Shown here: one piece after another, positions 52,411-60,894 of the stretch
How positions within the stretch are numbered: position 1 is the stretch's first letter
Layout: every line of letters begins with the position of its first letter
Origin: CAWCDJ01 sp963796675
Lineage (GTDB): Bacteria; Acidobacteriota; Terriglobia; Bryobacterales; Bryobacteraceae
Length of the DNA stretch: 64,000 nucleotides
Assembly (NCBI GenBank): GCA_963796675.1
Contig: CAWCMS010000020.1
Coordinates: forward strand, 310,001 to 374,000
Direction: 5' to 3'
Made by a program: the position numbers and the translations under genes
The notes under the pieces: generated by a model
Seen by the model: only the letters and a program-made list of their open reading frames with translations
Told to the model about the DNA's origin: nothing
Databases searched by the model: none

Positions 52411-53802
52411 ATGAGGGGAACACGAAAGTTGTATGCCGCGAAAGCGGCGCTGCTTCTGGGTACGATTCCGGTCCTGATCTGGGCGTACGAATATGGGCCG
52501 GACGCAGGGCATGCCGGGGTGCCGAACGAGTTGGGGACCTGCCTCGGCTCGGGGTGTCATGTAGGCACTCTGAACGGCTCGGGCGGAGGGGTGAGCATCG
52601 CGTTTCCGAACGGGAACACGTACGTGCCGGGAGTGAAACAGCACCTCGTGGTGACCATTTCCGATTCCGCCGCCACGCAGCAGGCCTGGGGATTCCAACT
52701 GACCGCGCGGAATTCTTCGAGTTCGTCGACCACGGCGGGGACCTTCGCTTCGACCGACGCCACAACGCTGCTGATGTGCGCGGCTGCCGCCAATCTGAAC
52801 AACGAGCAGGAGGTCGACTACAGCAGCACCAAAGCGCAGACCTGCCCTGCGAACATGGCGCTGCAGTACATCGAACACAGCCAGGCGGGATATCAATCTA
52901 CTCTGGGGAAGACGGGCTCCGCCAGTTATGAATTCGACTGGACGCCTCCCGCATCGGCAGTCGGCAACATCGTGTTCTATGTGGCCGGTAACGCCGGGCT
53001 AGCGGGAGCGGTCCCGGTTGCCACCAGCGCCCACATCTACACAGCGACCGCCACGGTCTCTCCGGGCACCGCGGGTCCGTCGCCGTCCATCGCAAGCAAC
53101 GGCATCGTCAACGGGGCGAGTTTCCAGCCGGGGATTGTGCCGAACTCTTGGTTCACTATCCAAGGCACGAACCTCTCGCCCGTGACCGATACCTGGGCGA
53201 ACAGCATCGTCAACGGGCAACTGCCGACCAAGTTGGATGGTGTCAGTGTTTCGGTCGGCGGCAAGCCGGCATACATCTACTACATCAGCAGCGGACAGAT
53301 CAACGCGCTGGCGCCGGACGTGGGCACGGGCAGCATCCAGGTGACGGTGACGACGCCCTCCGGCACCAGCACCGCCGTCGCCACCAACTCGCAGACCGCC
53401 AGCCCCGCGTTCTTCCTGTGGGCTAACCAGTATGCGGTCGCGACCCGGCAGGACTACTCGTGGGCCGTCAAGAACGGAACCTTCCCGGGCGCCACGACCA
53501 CCCCCGCCAAACCCGGCGACGTGCTCATTCTCTGGGGCACCGGGTTCGGGCCGACCAGCCCGGCAGCGCCCGTCGGCGTGCAGGTTCCGGCGACCACCAC
53601 CTACCTGGTGAACAACGTCACGGTAACGATCGGGAACCTTCCGGCGACGGTGTACGGCACCGCGTTGGCTCCCGGTTTCGCTGGCCTATACCAGGTGGCG
53701 ATTCAGGTGCCGTCCAATGCTCCCGACGGCGATTTGCCGGTAGTCGCGTCGGTCAATGGGGTGTCGTCGCCCACGGGCGTCACCCTGACCGTGCAGCACT
53801 AG
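52411..53802 (+). CDS. Surface protein with CX4CH haem-like motif and TIGR03437-type C-terminus
   Basis: 463 residues. After an N-terminal signal or anchor (KLYAAKAALLLGTIPVLIWAYEYG) comes NELGTCLGSGCHVGTLN, a CX4CH motif, and a Reelin/choice-of-anchor-V-like beta domain (KQHLVVTISDSAATQQAWGFQLTAR..., about residues 65-205). The C-terminal half (about 225-463) has the Solibacter TIGR03437 pattern (IVNGASFQPGIVPNSWFTIQGTNLSP, PGDVLILWGTGFGPTSPA, LAPGFAGLYQVAIQVPSNAPDGDLPVV). It is probably exported to the cell surface. Related Reelin-type proteins usually have CXXCH, so haem attachment is possible but unproven. Confidence 0.85.
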   Translation: MRGTRKLYAAKAALLLGTIPVLIWAYEYGPDAGHAGVPNELGTCLGSGCHVGTLNGSGGGVSIAFPNGNTYVPGVKQHLVVTISDSAATQQAWGFQLTARNSSSSSTTAGTFASTDATTLLMCAAAANLNNEQEVDYSSTKAQTCPANMALQYIEHSQAGYQSTLGKTGSASYEFDWTPPASAVGNIVFYVAGNAGLAGAVPVATSAHIYTATATVSPGTAGPSPSIASNGIVNGASFQPGIVPNSWFTIQGTNLSPVTDTWANSIVNGQLPTKLDGVSVSVGGKPAYIYYISSGQINALAPDVGTGSIQVTVTTPSGTSTAVATNSQTASPAFFLWANQYAVATRQDYSWAVKNGTFPGATTTPAKPGDVLILWGTGFGPTSPAAPVGVQVPATTTYLVNNVTVTIGNLPATVYGTALAPGFAGLYQVAIQVPSNAPDGDLPVVASVNGVSSPTGVTLTVQH

Positions 53803-53809
53803 CGCTCGC

Positions 53810-53892
53810 GTGGGGCAGGGCTTCAGCCCGCCTGATGTACGCGAAAAGCTCAAGGCGGGCTGAAGCCCGCCGCAGGTTGAAACCTGCCCCAC
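53810..53892. repeat. Long imperfect intergenic inverted repeat (REP-like)
   Basis: GTGGGGCAGG opens the element and CCTGCCCCAC closes it, and an inner pair GGCTTCAGCCCGCC / GGCGGGCTGAAGCC lies inside, giving a long stem-loop of about 80 bases between two convergent genes. The core is the familiar TGGGGCAGG...CAGCCCGC type of element seen many times in Solibacter-like genomes. It may act as a bidirectional transcription stop. Confidence 0.8.
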
Positions 53893-53898
53893 CGGAGT

Positions 53899-56457
53899 TC
53901 AGAACACCAGGCCGACGGTTACCTGGTAGCTGCGCGGCGTCACGAAGTGCGTACCGCTAAAGGTCGATAGAAAGTTGTAGAGAGCGACGTTGTTCGTCAG
54001 GTTCAACACCGACGCCCGCAGCGTCATGCGGACCGGCTCGGTATGCAGCAGATTGTCCGTCCCGAACGACATGTCGAACAGGTGGTGCGGGGCGATGCGC
54101 GGAGGATTGGTGTCGTCGTTCTCCGTGCCCGCTTTGGGGATGATCAGCCGCGTCGCACCGTAGGTGCCGGAGCAGGACGTGATCGGGTTCCCCGGCGTCG
54201 CGAACTGGCTTCCGCAATAGAAGCCGATGGCCGCCTGCTGTGCGCCGGTCAGCGCCAGCGCATCCCCGAGCGTCCCTACGGCGCCGGCCACCATCCCGCT
54301 GTCGTACCGCCACGTGAAATCGACGTAGGGTCCGTTGTGCGGACGCTGATAGCGCAGGTTCATGGTCTGTTCGAAGGCCTGGTCGTGGTCGATGCGGAAG
54401 ACGCTCGCATCCACCGGCGAATTGAAGACCAGGCCGCCGGTCTCCGGTCCGAAGAAGCGGGCGCGCGTGTGCCCCAATGTGGCGTACGCCTGGAAGCCGT
54501 GCAGGTTCGTGGTGGAGATCCGCGCTCCAACGCCATCGAGCTTCGATTTCCGCCATGAAATGGGGAACGTCACCGGCGTATTGAACAGCGTGTCGAAATC
54601 GTACGCGGAATTGGTGAACTTCCAGAAGTAGTCGGCATCCACCAGCAGGAAGCGGCCGAGCGATTGTTGCAAGCCGGCGTTGAACTGGTTGCGGCTGCCC
54701 GGCGTAAGCGGCTCCGACGCATACGCGCCGAAGATGTTCGAGGCCAGCCCGCCCACACCCGAGGCGCTCGAAAGCAGCAGGTTCTCGTTATAGGGCGTCT
54801 CCATCGTGTGCGATACCGAGCCGCGAATCACCGTGCCGGTGGGCTTGATCTGATAAGAGACTCCGAACCGAGGCTCGGCCGAGGAAGCCTGGCTGAGCCC
54901 GTCATATACGTCCACGCGCAGGCCGGCATTGACCGTGAGCCGCCCGTAGGTCATGGCATCCTGCACGTAGAAGGCGGCCTGGTTGATGTTGCCCGAATCG
55001 TTGAAGTGGAAGAGGCTGCCGCCGCGCGTCAGGTCATAAGGGACAAGACCGGGAAGCAGCGCGGGATTCGCGGCCAGGCCCGCTCCGGCACAGCCAGCCG
55101 GGTCCACGATGCCCGCGGCGCCGGCCGCGTTGCCATCCGGATCCACGCATACCGGATTGAAACCGAAATCCGTGATTCCCATGGCGAACGTTTCATCCAG
55201 GCGAGTCTGTTTGAACTCGGTTCCGACCTTGATGTTGTGATGGCCGATGACCGACGCCAGATCTCCGCGCAGGCCCCAGTTGGTCAGGGTGCGGTGCTGC
55301 GAGAGCGTCGCCGGCGTGTCGTTGAACAGATCGCCGCTCGGGTAGTAATTCACGTCGTCGCGGCGCACCCAGGGGTTGACCGTGAGCAGGGTGCTTGATC
55401 CGAAAGTGTGCTGATAACCGGGAGCGATATTGAAGCTGACTACCTGCTGCCGCTGATCCTGGTTGGGCTGATCGTAGGTATCGGGCACCTGGAACCAGTT
55501 GCGAGCGGCGAATAGATTGAGGTGCAGGGAGTCGTGTGCGCCGGGCTGATAATCGACGCGGTCGAAGAAGGTTTCATTGTTGCCGGCGTCGTGGTTCGGA
55601 TAGAACTCCGGGGTATCGAGGAAACGGCCGGAGCGGTCGGTATTCGCCACCAGAAAATTGCCCAGGTGGACGCTTCCCCAGCCGATGGAGGCTTTTTCGC
55701 TGACGGTGCCGAACGAGCCATAACTGGTCTGGAAGTCTCCGAAAGGCTTCTTCCCGAGGCCGGAACGCGTCACGGCATCCACCACCAGGCTGGTTTTATC
55801 CCCGAACTCGGCCTGCGCCATACCGGTGATCAGCTCCATGTTCTGGAAGGCGTTTTCGGGCATCTGGGTCGAGAAAGCTTTGCTCTGCTGGTCGCTGATC
55901 GGCTGGCCATCGATGTAAAAGCTGGTCTGCGCGTGGTCGCCCAAGGGGTGAAAGAAGCCGTTCGAATCCTTCACTACGCCCGGAGCGCTCATGGTGATCG
56001 CATCGCTCAAACCGGAGCCCGGCGACGACGTCGGCAGAGCGGAGAGAGTGCTCATATCGACGTCGTTGTGGGCCACCGGAACGTTCTCTACCAGGGCGGC
56101 TCCGCTAGCCTCCACCTCGAGGGTCGTCTGCGCGCCGGCAAGCTTGAGCTTGATCTCCAGGTTCACGGGAACCTGCGTCCGTACGGCCACGTCCTGTTGG
56201 AAGGGCGTAAAGCCGTCGGATTTCACCTCCAGATGATACGAATTCAGCGGGACATTGGTGAAACGGAACTTGCCGCCGGCATCGGTGGCGGCGTTCTGGC
56301 TGTAGTTGGTGATGGGATTGTGAATGGTAACAGCAGCCCCAGGGATTGCGGCACCCGAAGGATCCAGCACCGAACCGCCAACCGTGCCCGAGCCAATGGA
56401 CTGAGCCATGGCCGCCACACAGAGAAGCAACGAGACACCGAACGCAGAGATTCTCAC
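53899..56457 (-). CDS. TonB-dependent-receptor-like outer-membrane protein with regulatory N-domain
   Basis: 852 residues. Signal peptide MRISAFGVSLLLCVAAMAQ, then a carboxypeptidase-regulatory-like sandwich (GTVGGSVLDPSGAAIPGAAVTI...). A plug-like region follows (DGQPISDQQSKAFSTQMPENAFQNMELITG, residues about 180-215), so this one has clearer plug character than the receptor at 15.7 kb. The barrel occupies the rest and ends in YQVTVGLVF with a terminal Phe. Substrate unknown. It is divergent from the LytTR/LytS pair, with 45 bp between starts, which makes regulation by that system plausible but not shown. Confidence 0.93.
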   Translation of the reverse strand: MRISAFGVSLLLCVAAMAQSIGSGTVGGSVLDPSGAAIPGAAVTIHNPITNYSQNAATDAGGKFRFTNVPLNSYHLEVKSDGFTPFQQDVAVRTQVPVNLEIKLKLAGAQTTLEVEASGAALVENVPVAHNDVDMSTLSALPTSSPGSGLSDAITMSAPGVVKDSNGFFHPLGDHAQTSFYIDGQPISDQQSKAFSTQMPENAFQNMELITGMAQAEFGDKTSLVVDAVTRSGLGKKPFGDFQTSYGSFGTVSEKASIGWGSVHLGNFLVANTDRSGRFLDTPEFYPNHDAGNNETFFDRVDYQPGAHDSLHLNLFAARNWFQVPDTYDQPNQDQRQQVVSFNIAPGYQHTFGSSTLLTVNPWVRRDDVNYYPSGDLFNDTPATLSQHRTLTNWGLRGDLASVIGHHNIKVGTEFKQTRLDETFAMGITDFGFNPVCVDPDGNAAGAAGIVDPAGCAGAGLAANPALLPGLVPYDLTRGGSLFHFNDSGNINQAAFYVQDAMTYGRLTVNAGLRVDVYDGLSQASSAEPRFGVSYQIKPTGTVIRGSVSHTMETPYNENLLLSSASGVGGLASNIFGAYASEPLTPGSRNQFNAGLQQSLGRFLLVDADYFWKFTNSAYDFDTLFNTPVTFPISWRKSKLDGVGARISTTNLHGFQAYATLGHTRARFFGPETGGLVFNSPVDASVFRIDHDQAFEQTMNLRYQRPHNGPYVDFTWRYDSGMVAGAVGTLGDALALTGAQQAAIGFYCGSQFATPGNPITSCSGTYGATRLIIPKAGTENDDTNPPRIAPHHLFDMSFGTDNLLHTEPVRMTLRASVLNLTNNVALYNFLSTFSGTHFVTPRSYQVTVGLVF

Positions 56458-56502
56458 GATGCCTACAGTATGCTTACGATAGGTAAAGAGGCCGATCAGA
56501 GA

Positions 56503-57324
56503 ATGACACGCGGGCCGAATCCGGCGATGGACGGGCCAATTTTGCCGATGAGCGGACCGGACGCGTCCGCTCTCCGCGTCCTGATCGTGGATGACGAGCC
56601 GATCGCGCGAAGTGTGCTTCGCGACGAATTGGAGACTTTTTCCGATATCGAAATTACGGGCGAGGCGGAGAACGGCGAGCAGGCTTTGGCCGAAATCGGA
56701 CGCTCACGCCCGGACCTGGTGCTTCTCGATCTGCAGATGCCCGGCTTGGGCGGTTTCGAGGTAATCCGCCGTCTGCCGGAAGGCGCGCTGCCGGTGGTGG
56801 TCATCGTCACCGCCTATAACGAACACGCCATTCACGCCTTCGAAGCCGGGGCTCTCGACTACCTGTTAAAGCCGGTGGCGCGGGAGCGGCTCGAGAAGAC
56901 GCTCGACCGCGTCCGCGCGGTCTACCGCAAGAAGGGCGAAGTGGCCGAGTCGCTGGTCCGGCTGAGCGAGGCCGAAGAGGCTCCCCCGGCACAGCGGAGC
57001 CGCAAGATCGTGGGACGCAGGGGCGAAGAGTATTACCTGCTGGACCTGGACGACGTGCTGGCCTTTCAGGCGGAGCGGGAAACCGTCTGGATCGTGACCT
57101 CGCGCCGCCGCTATACCGCCACCCACACGCTGCGGGAGATTAGCGAACGGCTCGAAGATTCGGCCTTCCAGCGTGTACACCGCAATGCGCTGGTGAACGT
57201 GAACCACGTCCTGAAGATGGCGCCGATGAGCAGCCAGCGTTGGCTCCTGACTTTGACCAACGGGCAGGAATTGATCGTGAGCAAGCGGCAGGCGCGGGCG
57301 GTCCGCGAGATGCTTCGGTGGTGA
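56503..57324 (+). CDS. LytTR-family response regulator
   Basis: About 273 residues from the ATG at 56503; ATG at 56551 or upstream codons are alternatives. The receiver domain is complete: acidic pair in LIVDDEPIAR, phospho-acceptor Asp in LVLLDLQMPG, and Thr/Lys in VIVTAYNE and DYLLKPV. The C-terminal LytTR DNA-binding domain starts at about residue 165 (KIVGRRGEEYYLLDLDDVLAFQAERETVWIVTSRRRY..., then FQRVHRNALVNVNHVLKM). It overlaps the histidine kinase gene by GTGA, forming a LytSR-type system. Confidence 0.95.
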   Translation: MTRGPNPAMDGPILPMSGPDASALRVLIVDDEPIARSVLRDELETFSDIEITGEAENGEQALAEIGRSRPDLVLLDLQMPGLGGFEVIRRLPEGALPVVVIVTAYNEHAIHAFEAGALDYLLKPVARERLEKTLDRVRAVYRKKGEVAESLVRLSEAEEAPPAQRSRKIVGRRGEEYYLLDLDDVLAFQAERETVWIVTSRRRYTATHTLREISERLEDSAFQRVHRNALVNVNHVLKMAPMSSQRWLLTLTNGQELIVSKRQARAVREMLRW

Positions 57325-59177
57325 GCTTGGAATTCAGCGACCGTCTTCTTTTATTCAACATTCTGGGCCACGCTGGCGGGGCGCTGATCTTCGCCATCTT
57401 TCTCTTCCTGCTTTTCAGTGGACGGGGCTGGTCGGGTACGCGCGGCCGCGGTCTTCCGGGCCTGGCGGCGGCCTTGTCGCTGGTCTGGAACCTGGGGTCG
57501 CTTCTGATCCTGGCGTTTCCGGCCCTGCCGATGCCCGCCGTGAACCTCATCGCCTGGGTGAGCTTTTCGGTATTGAGTCTGCTGCCGGCCGTTCTGCTAC
57601 AGCTTTCACTCGACGAGCGGCGTCCCCTGCTGGTAGCTTGCGGCTATGCGCTCAGCACGACCGCCATTGTGATGCACCTGTGGGAGATCTACCGCAACGG
57701 CGCCGAGCTCCACGAAATCGCGCTGCGAGTGATCACCATCGGATTTCTGGCGCTGACCGCCATCATCGTGGCAGGGGCGGCTCTGCGGCGCGGTGGATGG
57801 CGCGCGTCGGGCGGCACCCGCATTGCGGCGTCGATGTGCCTGGCGCTGTTCGCCATGTCGTTCCTGCACTTCGGAACCGGACATGCCGACCAGGCCTGGT
57901 CGGGCGAGCTGGTGATTCACCACGCCGGCATTCCGCTGGCCTTGTTCCTGCTGCTGCGCGATTACCGTTTCGTGCTGCTCGATGCCTTCGTCAGGTTCCT
58001 GGCGAATGCGCTGCTCGCGGCGGTGCTGACGGGGCTGGTGATCGAAGCGGCCTTTCGCCTGGTGCTGGTGGAACGCGCCAGCCGCGAACCGCTACCCGAA
58101 GCGTTCCTGCTGATCAGCGTCTGCCTCTTCCTGGTCTTCTTTGCCTGGCTGCGGGCGCGAGTGCAGGGATGGTTGACCGAGGCGGTCTTCCGCCAGAAGG
58201 GTGTCGCCAACCTGGCGCAGCGCATCCAACAAGCGCCGGAATTCGTCGAAGAAAGCGCCTACGTGGAATGGGCTGCCGCGGCCATGGCCGAAGGCGTCGG
58301 CGCCGGGAGCCACGCCGTAGTCTCGCTCCCCGCCGCCACGAACTTGCTCGCTCCGTCCGTGGCCACGGCACTGCCCGCCTCGGAACGGGCCGCGTGGGAT
58401 TGGGCGGAAGCCATCGTCCCTCTGCACCTGGGCGAAGTCGAGACGCGCGCCATTCTGCTGGGCCGGCGCCCCGGCGGCCGCCGCTACCTGGGCAACGATC
58501 TGGACGCGCTCGGGAAAGCGGCGGCGGAGATCGCCGGCAAAGTGCAGTCGCTACGCCGGCAGGAGATGGAGCGGCTGGTGAGCCAGGCCGAACTGCGGGC
58601 GCTGCAATCGCAGATCAATCCCCACTTCCTCTTCAATGCGCTCAACACGCTCTACGGCAGCATTCCGCGGGAAGCGCCCGGCGCGCGCCGCATGGTCCTG
58701 AACCTGGCCGACATTTTCCGCTACTTCCTGCAATCCGACAAGACGTTCGTGCCGCTTGCCGAAGAGATGCGGATCGTGAGGGCGTACCTGGAAGTGGAGC
58801 AATCGCGCCTGGGAGGCCGCCTCACCATCGAGATCCACGTGGATGAGGGCGCGCTCGACGTTTCCATCCCGGTGCTTTCGATTCAACCGCTGGTGGAGAA
58901 CGCCATCAAACATGGGGTGGCGCAGTGCAGCGAGCCTGGCTATGTCCGGATTCGCGCGGAGCACGCGGCGGATTGTCTGCGCATCACCGTTGAAAACAGC
59001 GCGGGCGCCGAAGCTTCAGGCGCGCGCGGCACGGGCGTCGGGCTGGACAACGTGCGGCGGCGTCTCGAGATCTGTTACGGCGCGGCTGCCGGACTTTCGC
59101 TCGAGGTCGGCGCCGAGAGCACCACCGCCCAGATCCTCATCCCGCTGGCCCGGGTGGGTGTGGAAGCAGCCGGCTAG
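57321..59177 (+). CDS. LytS-type membrane histidine kinase
   Basis: 618 residues from the GTG at 57321. Seven or eight membrane helices occupy residues about 10-290 (LLLFNILGHAGGALIFAIFLFLLF at the start; LISVCLFLVFFAWLRARV at the end), followed by a GAF-like region. The His_kinase domain has the phospho-acceptor in LRALQSQINPHFLFNALNTLY, and the ATPase domain has PLVENAIKHGV and GTGVGLDNVRRRL. The membrane part resembles the 7TM sensor type more than the 5TM-LYT type. Partner regulator is encoded directly upstream. Stimulus unknown. Confidence 0.93.
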   Translation: MSLEFSDRLLLFNILGHAGGALIFAIFLFLLFSGRGWSGTRGRGLPGLAAALSLVWNLGSLLILAFPALPMPAVNLIAWVSFSVLSLLPAVLLQLSLDERRPLLVACGYALSTTAIVMHLWEIYRNGAELHEIALRVITIGFLALTAIIVAGAALRRGGWRASGGTRIAASMCLALFAMSFLHFGTGHADQAWSGELVIHHAGIPLALFLLLRDYRFVLLDAFVRFLANALLAAVLTGLVIEAAFRLVLVERASREPLPEAFLLISVCLFLVFFAWLRARVQGWLTEAVFRQKGVANLAQRIQQAPEFVEESAYVEWAAAAMAEGVGAGSHAVVSLPAATNLLAPSVATALPASERAAWDWAEAIVPLHLGEVETRAILLGRRPGGRRYLGNDLDALGKAAAEIAGKVQSLRRQEMERLVSQAELRALQSQINPHFLFNALNTLYGSIPREAPGARRMVLNLADIFRYFLQSDKTFVPLAEEMRIVRAYLEVEQSRLGGRLTIEIHVDEGALDVSIPVLSIQPLVENAIKHGVAQCSEPGYVRIRAEHAADCLRITVENSAGAEASGARGTGVGLDNVRRRLEICYGAAAGLSLEVGAESTTAQILIPLARVGVEAAG

Positions 59178-60103
59178 TTTTCGAGCCAGGGCAAGTAGGC
59201 CGCGCCGTACAGACCTGCCTCGTTCCCGAGCGTTGCTTGCGCGATATGCGTCTCGCTTTTAGTCACGCGGTAGGTGAACGAGCGGCGCTCGAGCGTGGCA
59301 AGCATGGCGGGCTCGAACAGGTCCCAGGCCGCGAGAACGCCGCCGCTGAGCAGGTAAAGCGGAAAGTTGAACGCATTCACCAGCGTGGCGAGCGCCGTGC
59401 CGAGCGCCTCCCCGAAGGCCCGCCAGATGGCGCGCGCCTTATCGGCCGGCTCCCCTTCCCCGTGGGCCAATTCATAGACGTCTTTGGAAGTGAGGCTGTC
59501 GCCGAGGTGCAGCAGATGGGCCATGGCGGTGACCGCGGTGGCCGAAGCATGCTTTTCGAGGCAGCCCTGGTTGCCGCAGCCGCAGGGGTAGCCGGTGGGA
59601 ACCACCGTCATATGGCCGAACTCTCCGGCCATTCCCACGGCGCCCCGAAGGATGCGCCCGCCGGAGATGATGCCGCCCCCCACGCCGGTGCCGAGCGTGA
59701 GCAAGACGAGGTCGTCCACATCGCGCCCCGCGCCGATCCACTTCTCGCCGAGCGCCGCGGCGTTGGCGTCGTTTTCAAGAATGACGCGCGCTCCGAGCAT
59801 CCGCGAGATCTCGTCGCGCACCGGAAAATTTTCGAGATAGGGCAGGTTGGCGGAGCCGGTGACGAAGCCTTCCTTAATTCGGATGAAGCCCGGAACCCCG
59901 ACGCCGGTGCCCGCGAATCCCTCCGCGCCGTGCTTTTCCCGCAAGCTGGCGATGGCGGCCACGATATCGGCCAGCACCGCGCTGCGGCCCTCCTCATAGT
60001 TGGTGGAGCCGGAGATCTTATCGAGCATCTTGCCGCTGCGGTCAATTGCGGCGGCCCGCAGGTTGGTGCCGCCCAGGTCCACGCCGATGGAGTATTCGAG
60101 CAT
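59174..60103 (-). CDS. ROK-family glucokinase
   Basis: 309 residues. The ATP/phosphate motif is GVDLGGTNLRAAAID (residues 7-21), the sugar-site Asn-Asp is in LENDANAAALGE, and the ROK zinc loop is CGCGNQGCLEKHAS (residues about 185-198). A conserved EFGHM (Glu/His) precedes it. It phosphorylates glucose or a related hexose at C6 and might feed products of the nearby glycosidase into metabolism. The stop overlaps the end of the convergent kinase gene by four bases. Confidence 0.93.
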   Translation of the reverse strand: MLEYSIGVDLGGTNLRAAAIDRSGKMLDKISGSTNYEEGRSAVLADIVAAIASLREKHGAEGFAGTGVGVPGFIRIKEGFVTGSANLPYLENFPVRDEISRMLGARVILENDANAAALGEKWIGAGRDVDDLVLLTLGTGVGGGIISGGRILRGAVGMAGEFGHMTVVPTGYPCGCGNQGCLEKHASATAVTAMAHLLHLGDSLTSKDVYELAHGEGEPADKARAIWRAFGEALGTALATLVNAFNFPLYLLSGGVLAAWDLFEPAMLATLERRSFTYRVTKSETHIAQATLGNEAGLYGAAYLPWLEN

Positions 60104-60209
60104 CGTCGGGAATCATAACATGGGCCCGCACTGGCAGCCGTCCAGGGCGTGTGCTAACGGCCGCATAAGCGTTTGGTATGCGCTCCATCGAAACTTTCTA
60201 AACTCACAT

Positions 60210-60225
60210 TGGCAAGGGGTATGCT
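60210..60225 (+). promoter_or_regulatory. Sigma-54 (-24/-12) promoter candidate
   Basis: TGGCAAGGGGTATGCT has the invariant GG (60211-60212) and GC (60223-60224) separated by exactly ten bases and matches the consensus TGGCACGN4TTGCW at all but two defined positions. Transcription would begin near 60236, leaving a leader of about 50 bases before the ATG at 60286. The 182-bp gap (60104-60285) holds nothing else I can name; no enhancer-like repeat for a sigma-54 activator was identified. Confidence 0.55.
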
Positions 60226-60285
60226 ACAACTTGAAACAAAGGCGCCGGTGTTTGACGTCAATATGGCAGGGGTTGGGGACACGCC

Positions 60286-60873
60286 ATGAGGGAACAACGA
60301 TACGTCGAGATCCCAGGGAGTAAAACACACGAGTTGCCGCCTTTACTCGTGCATTCCGCCGCTGAAGGTGCGACGGACCTCCATTCGGTGATGCTCGAAG
60401 CCGAGGATATGCTGGCCGCCGGCGATGCCGAAGAGAGCGTCCGCGAGCAGCGGAAATACGACCTGGCGCTGCAGTTAACCGAACAGTACAAACACCTTCT
60501 TTCTCACTGGCTCTGGGGAGATTCCGTGCTCGAATGGATCCGCCAGTGTGAAATCACCTTTGAAAGCGAAGCCACGCTGCGGACGCTGCTGCATCCGGAC
60601 GTATGGCCTCACGCGGGCCGCGCAAGCTTCGTGACTCTGCTTGAAGAAAAGCACGTGCCCACGGCGGGCGTGGCAATCGAGAAGGCCGTCGGCCTGCGGC
60701 TCACCTTCCGCCAGCCGCCGCCCATCGACTGCTTCTCGAGCCAGTTCCTGTTCTATCTGAACGCGACGGTGGCAGGCAGCGCTTACCAGACATGGTCGCA
60801 TCTGTTCCCGCAGGAACCGGCGCTGTTGCCGCCCGAGCGCTTCCATTTCGACGTGGTGGACATCAGCGACTGA
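60286..60873 (+). CDS. Hypothetical protein, no recognised domain
   Basis: 195 residues, soluble, acidic N-terminal half (HSVMLEAEDMLAAGDAEESVREQ) and a mixed C-terminal half (VEKAVGLRLTFRQPPPIDCFSSQFLFYLNATV). No signal peptide or membrane helix. I do not recognise the family. The ATG at 60286 follows the sigma-54-like promoter. It ends 21 bp before the TIM-barrel gene and may be co-transcribed with it, although the metabolic theme downstream gives no hint about this protein. Confidence 0.75.
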   Translation: MREQRYVEIPGSKTHELPPLLVHSAAEGATDLHSVMLEAEDMLAAGDAEESVREQRKYDLALQLTEQYKHLLSHWLWGDSVLEWIRQCEITFESEATLRTLLHPDVWPHAGRASFVTLLEEKHVPTAGVAIEKAVGLRLTFRQPPPIDCFSSQFLFYLNATVAGSAYQTWSHLFPQEPALLPPERFHFDVVDISD

Positions 60874-60894
60874 GCGCTCCGATATAATGCGGGC

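Noticed and set aside
55522..56502. Long N-terminal extension in front of the LytTR regulator
   Set aside because: The extension is antisense to the TonB-like receptor; the receiver domain starts only after 56503.
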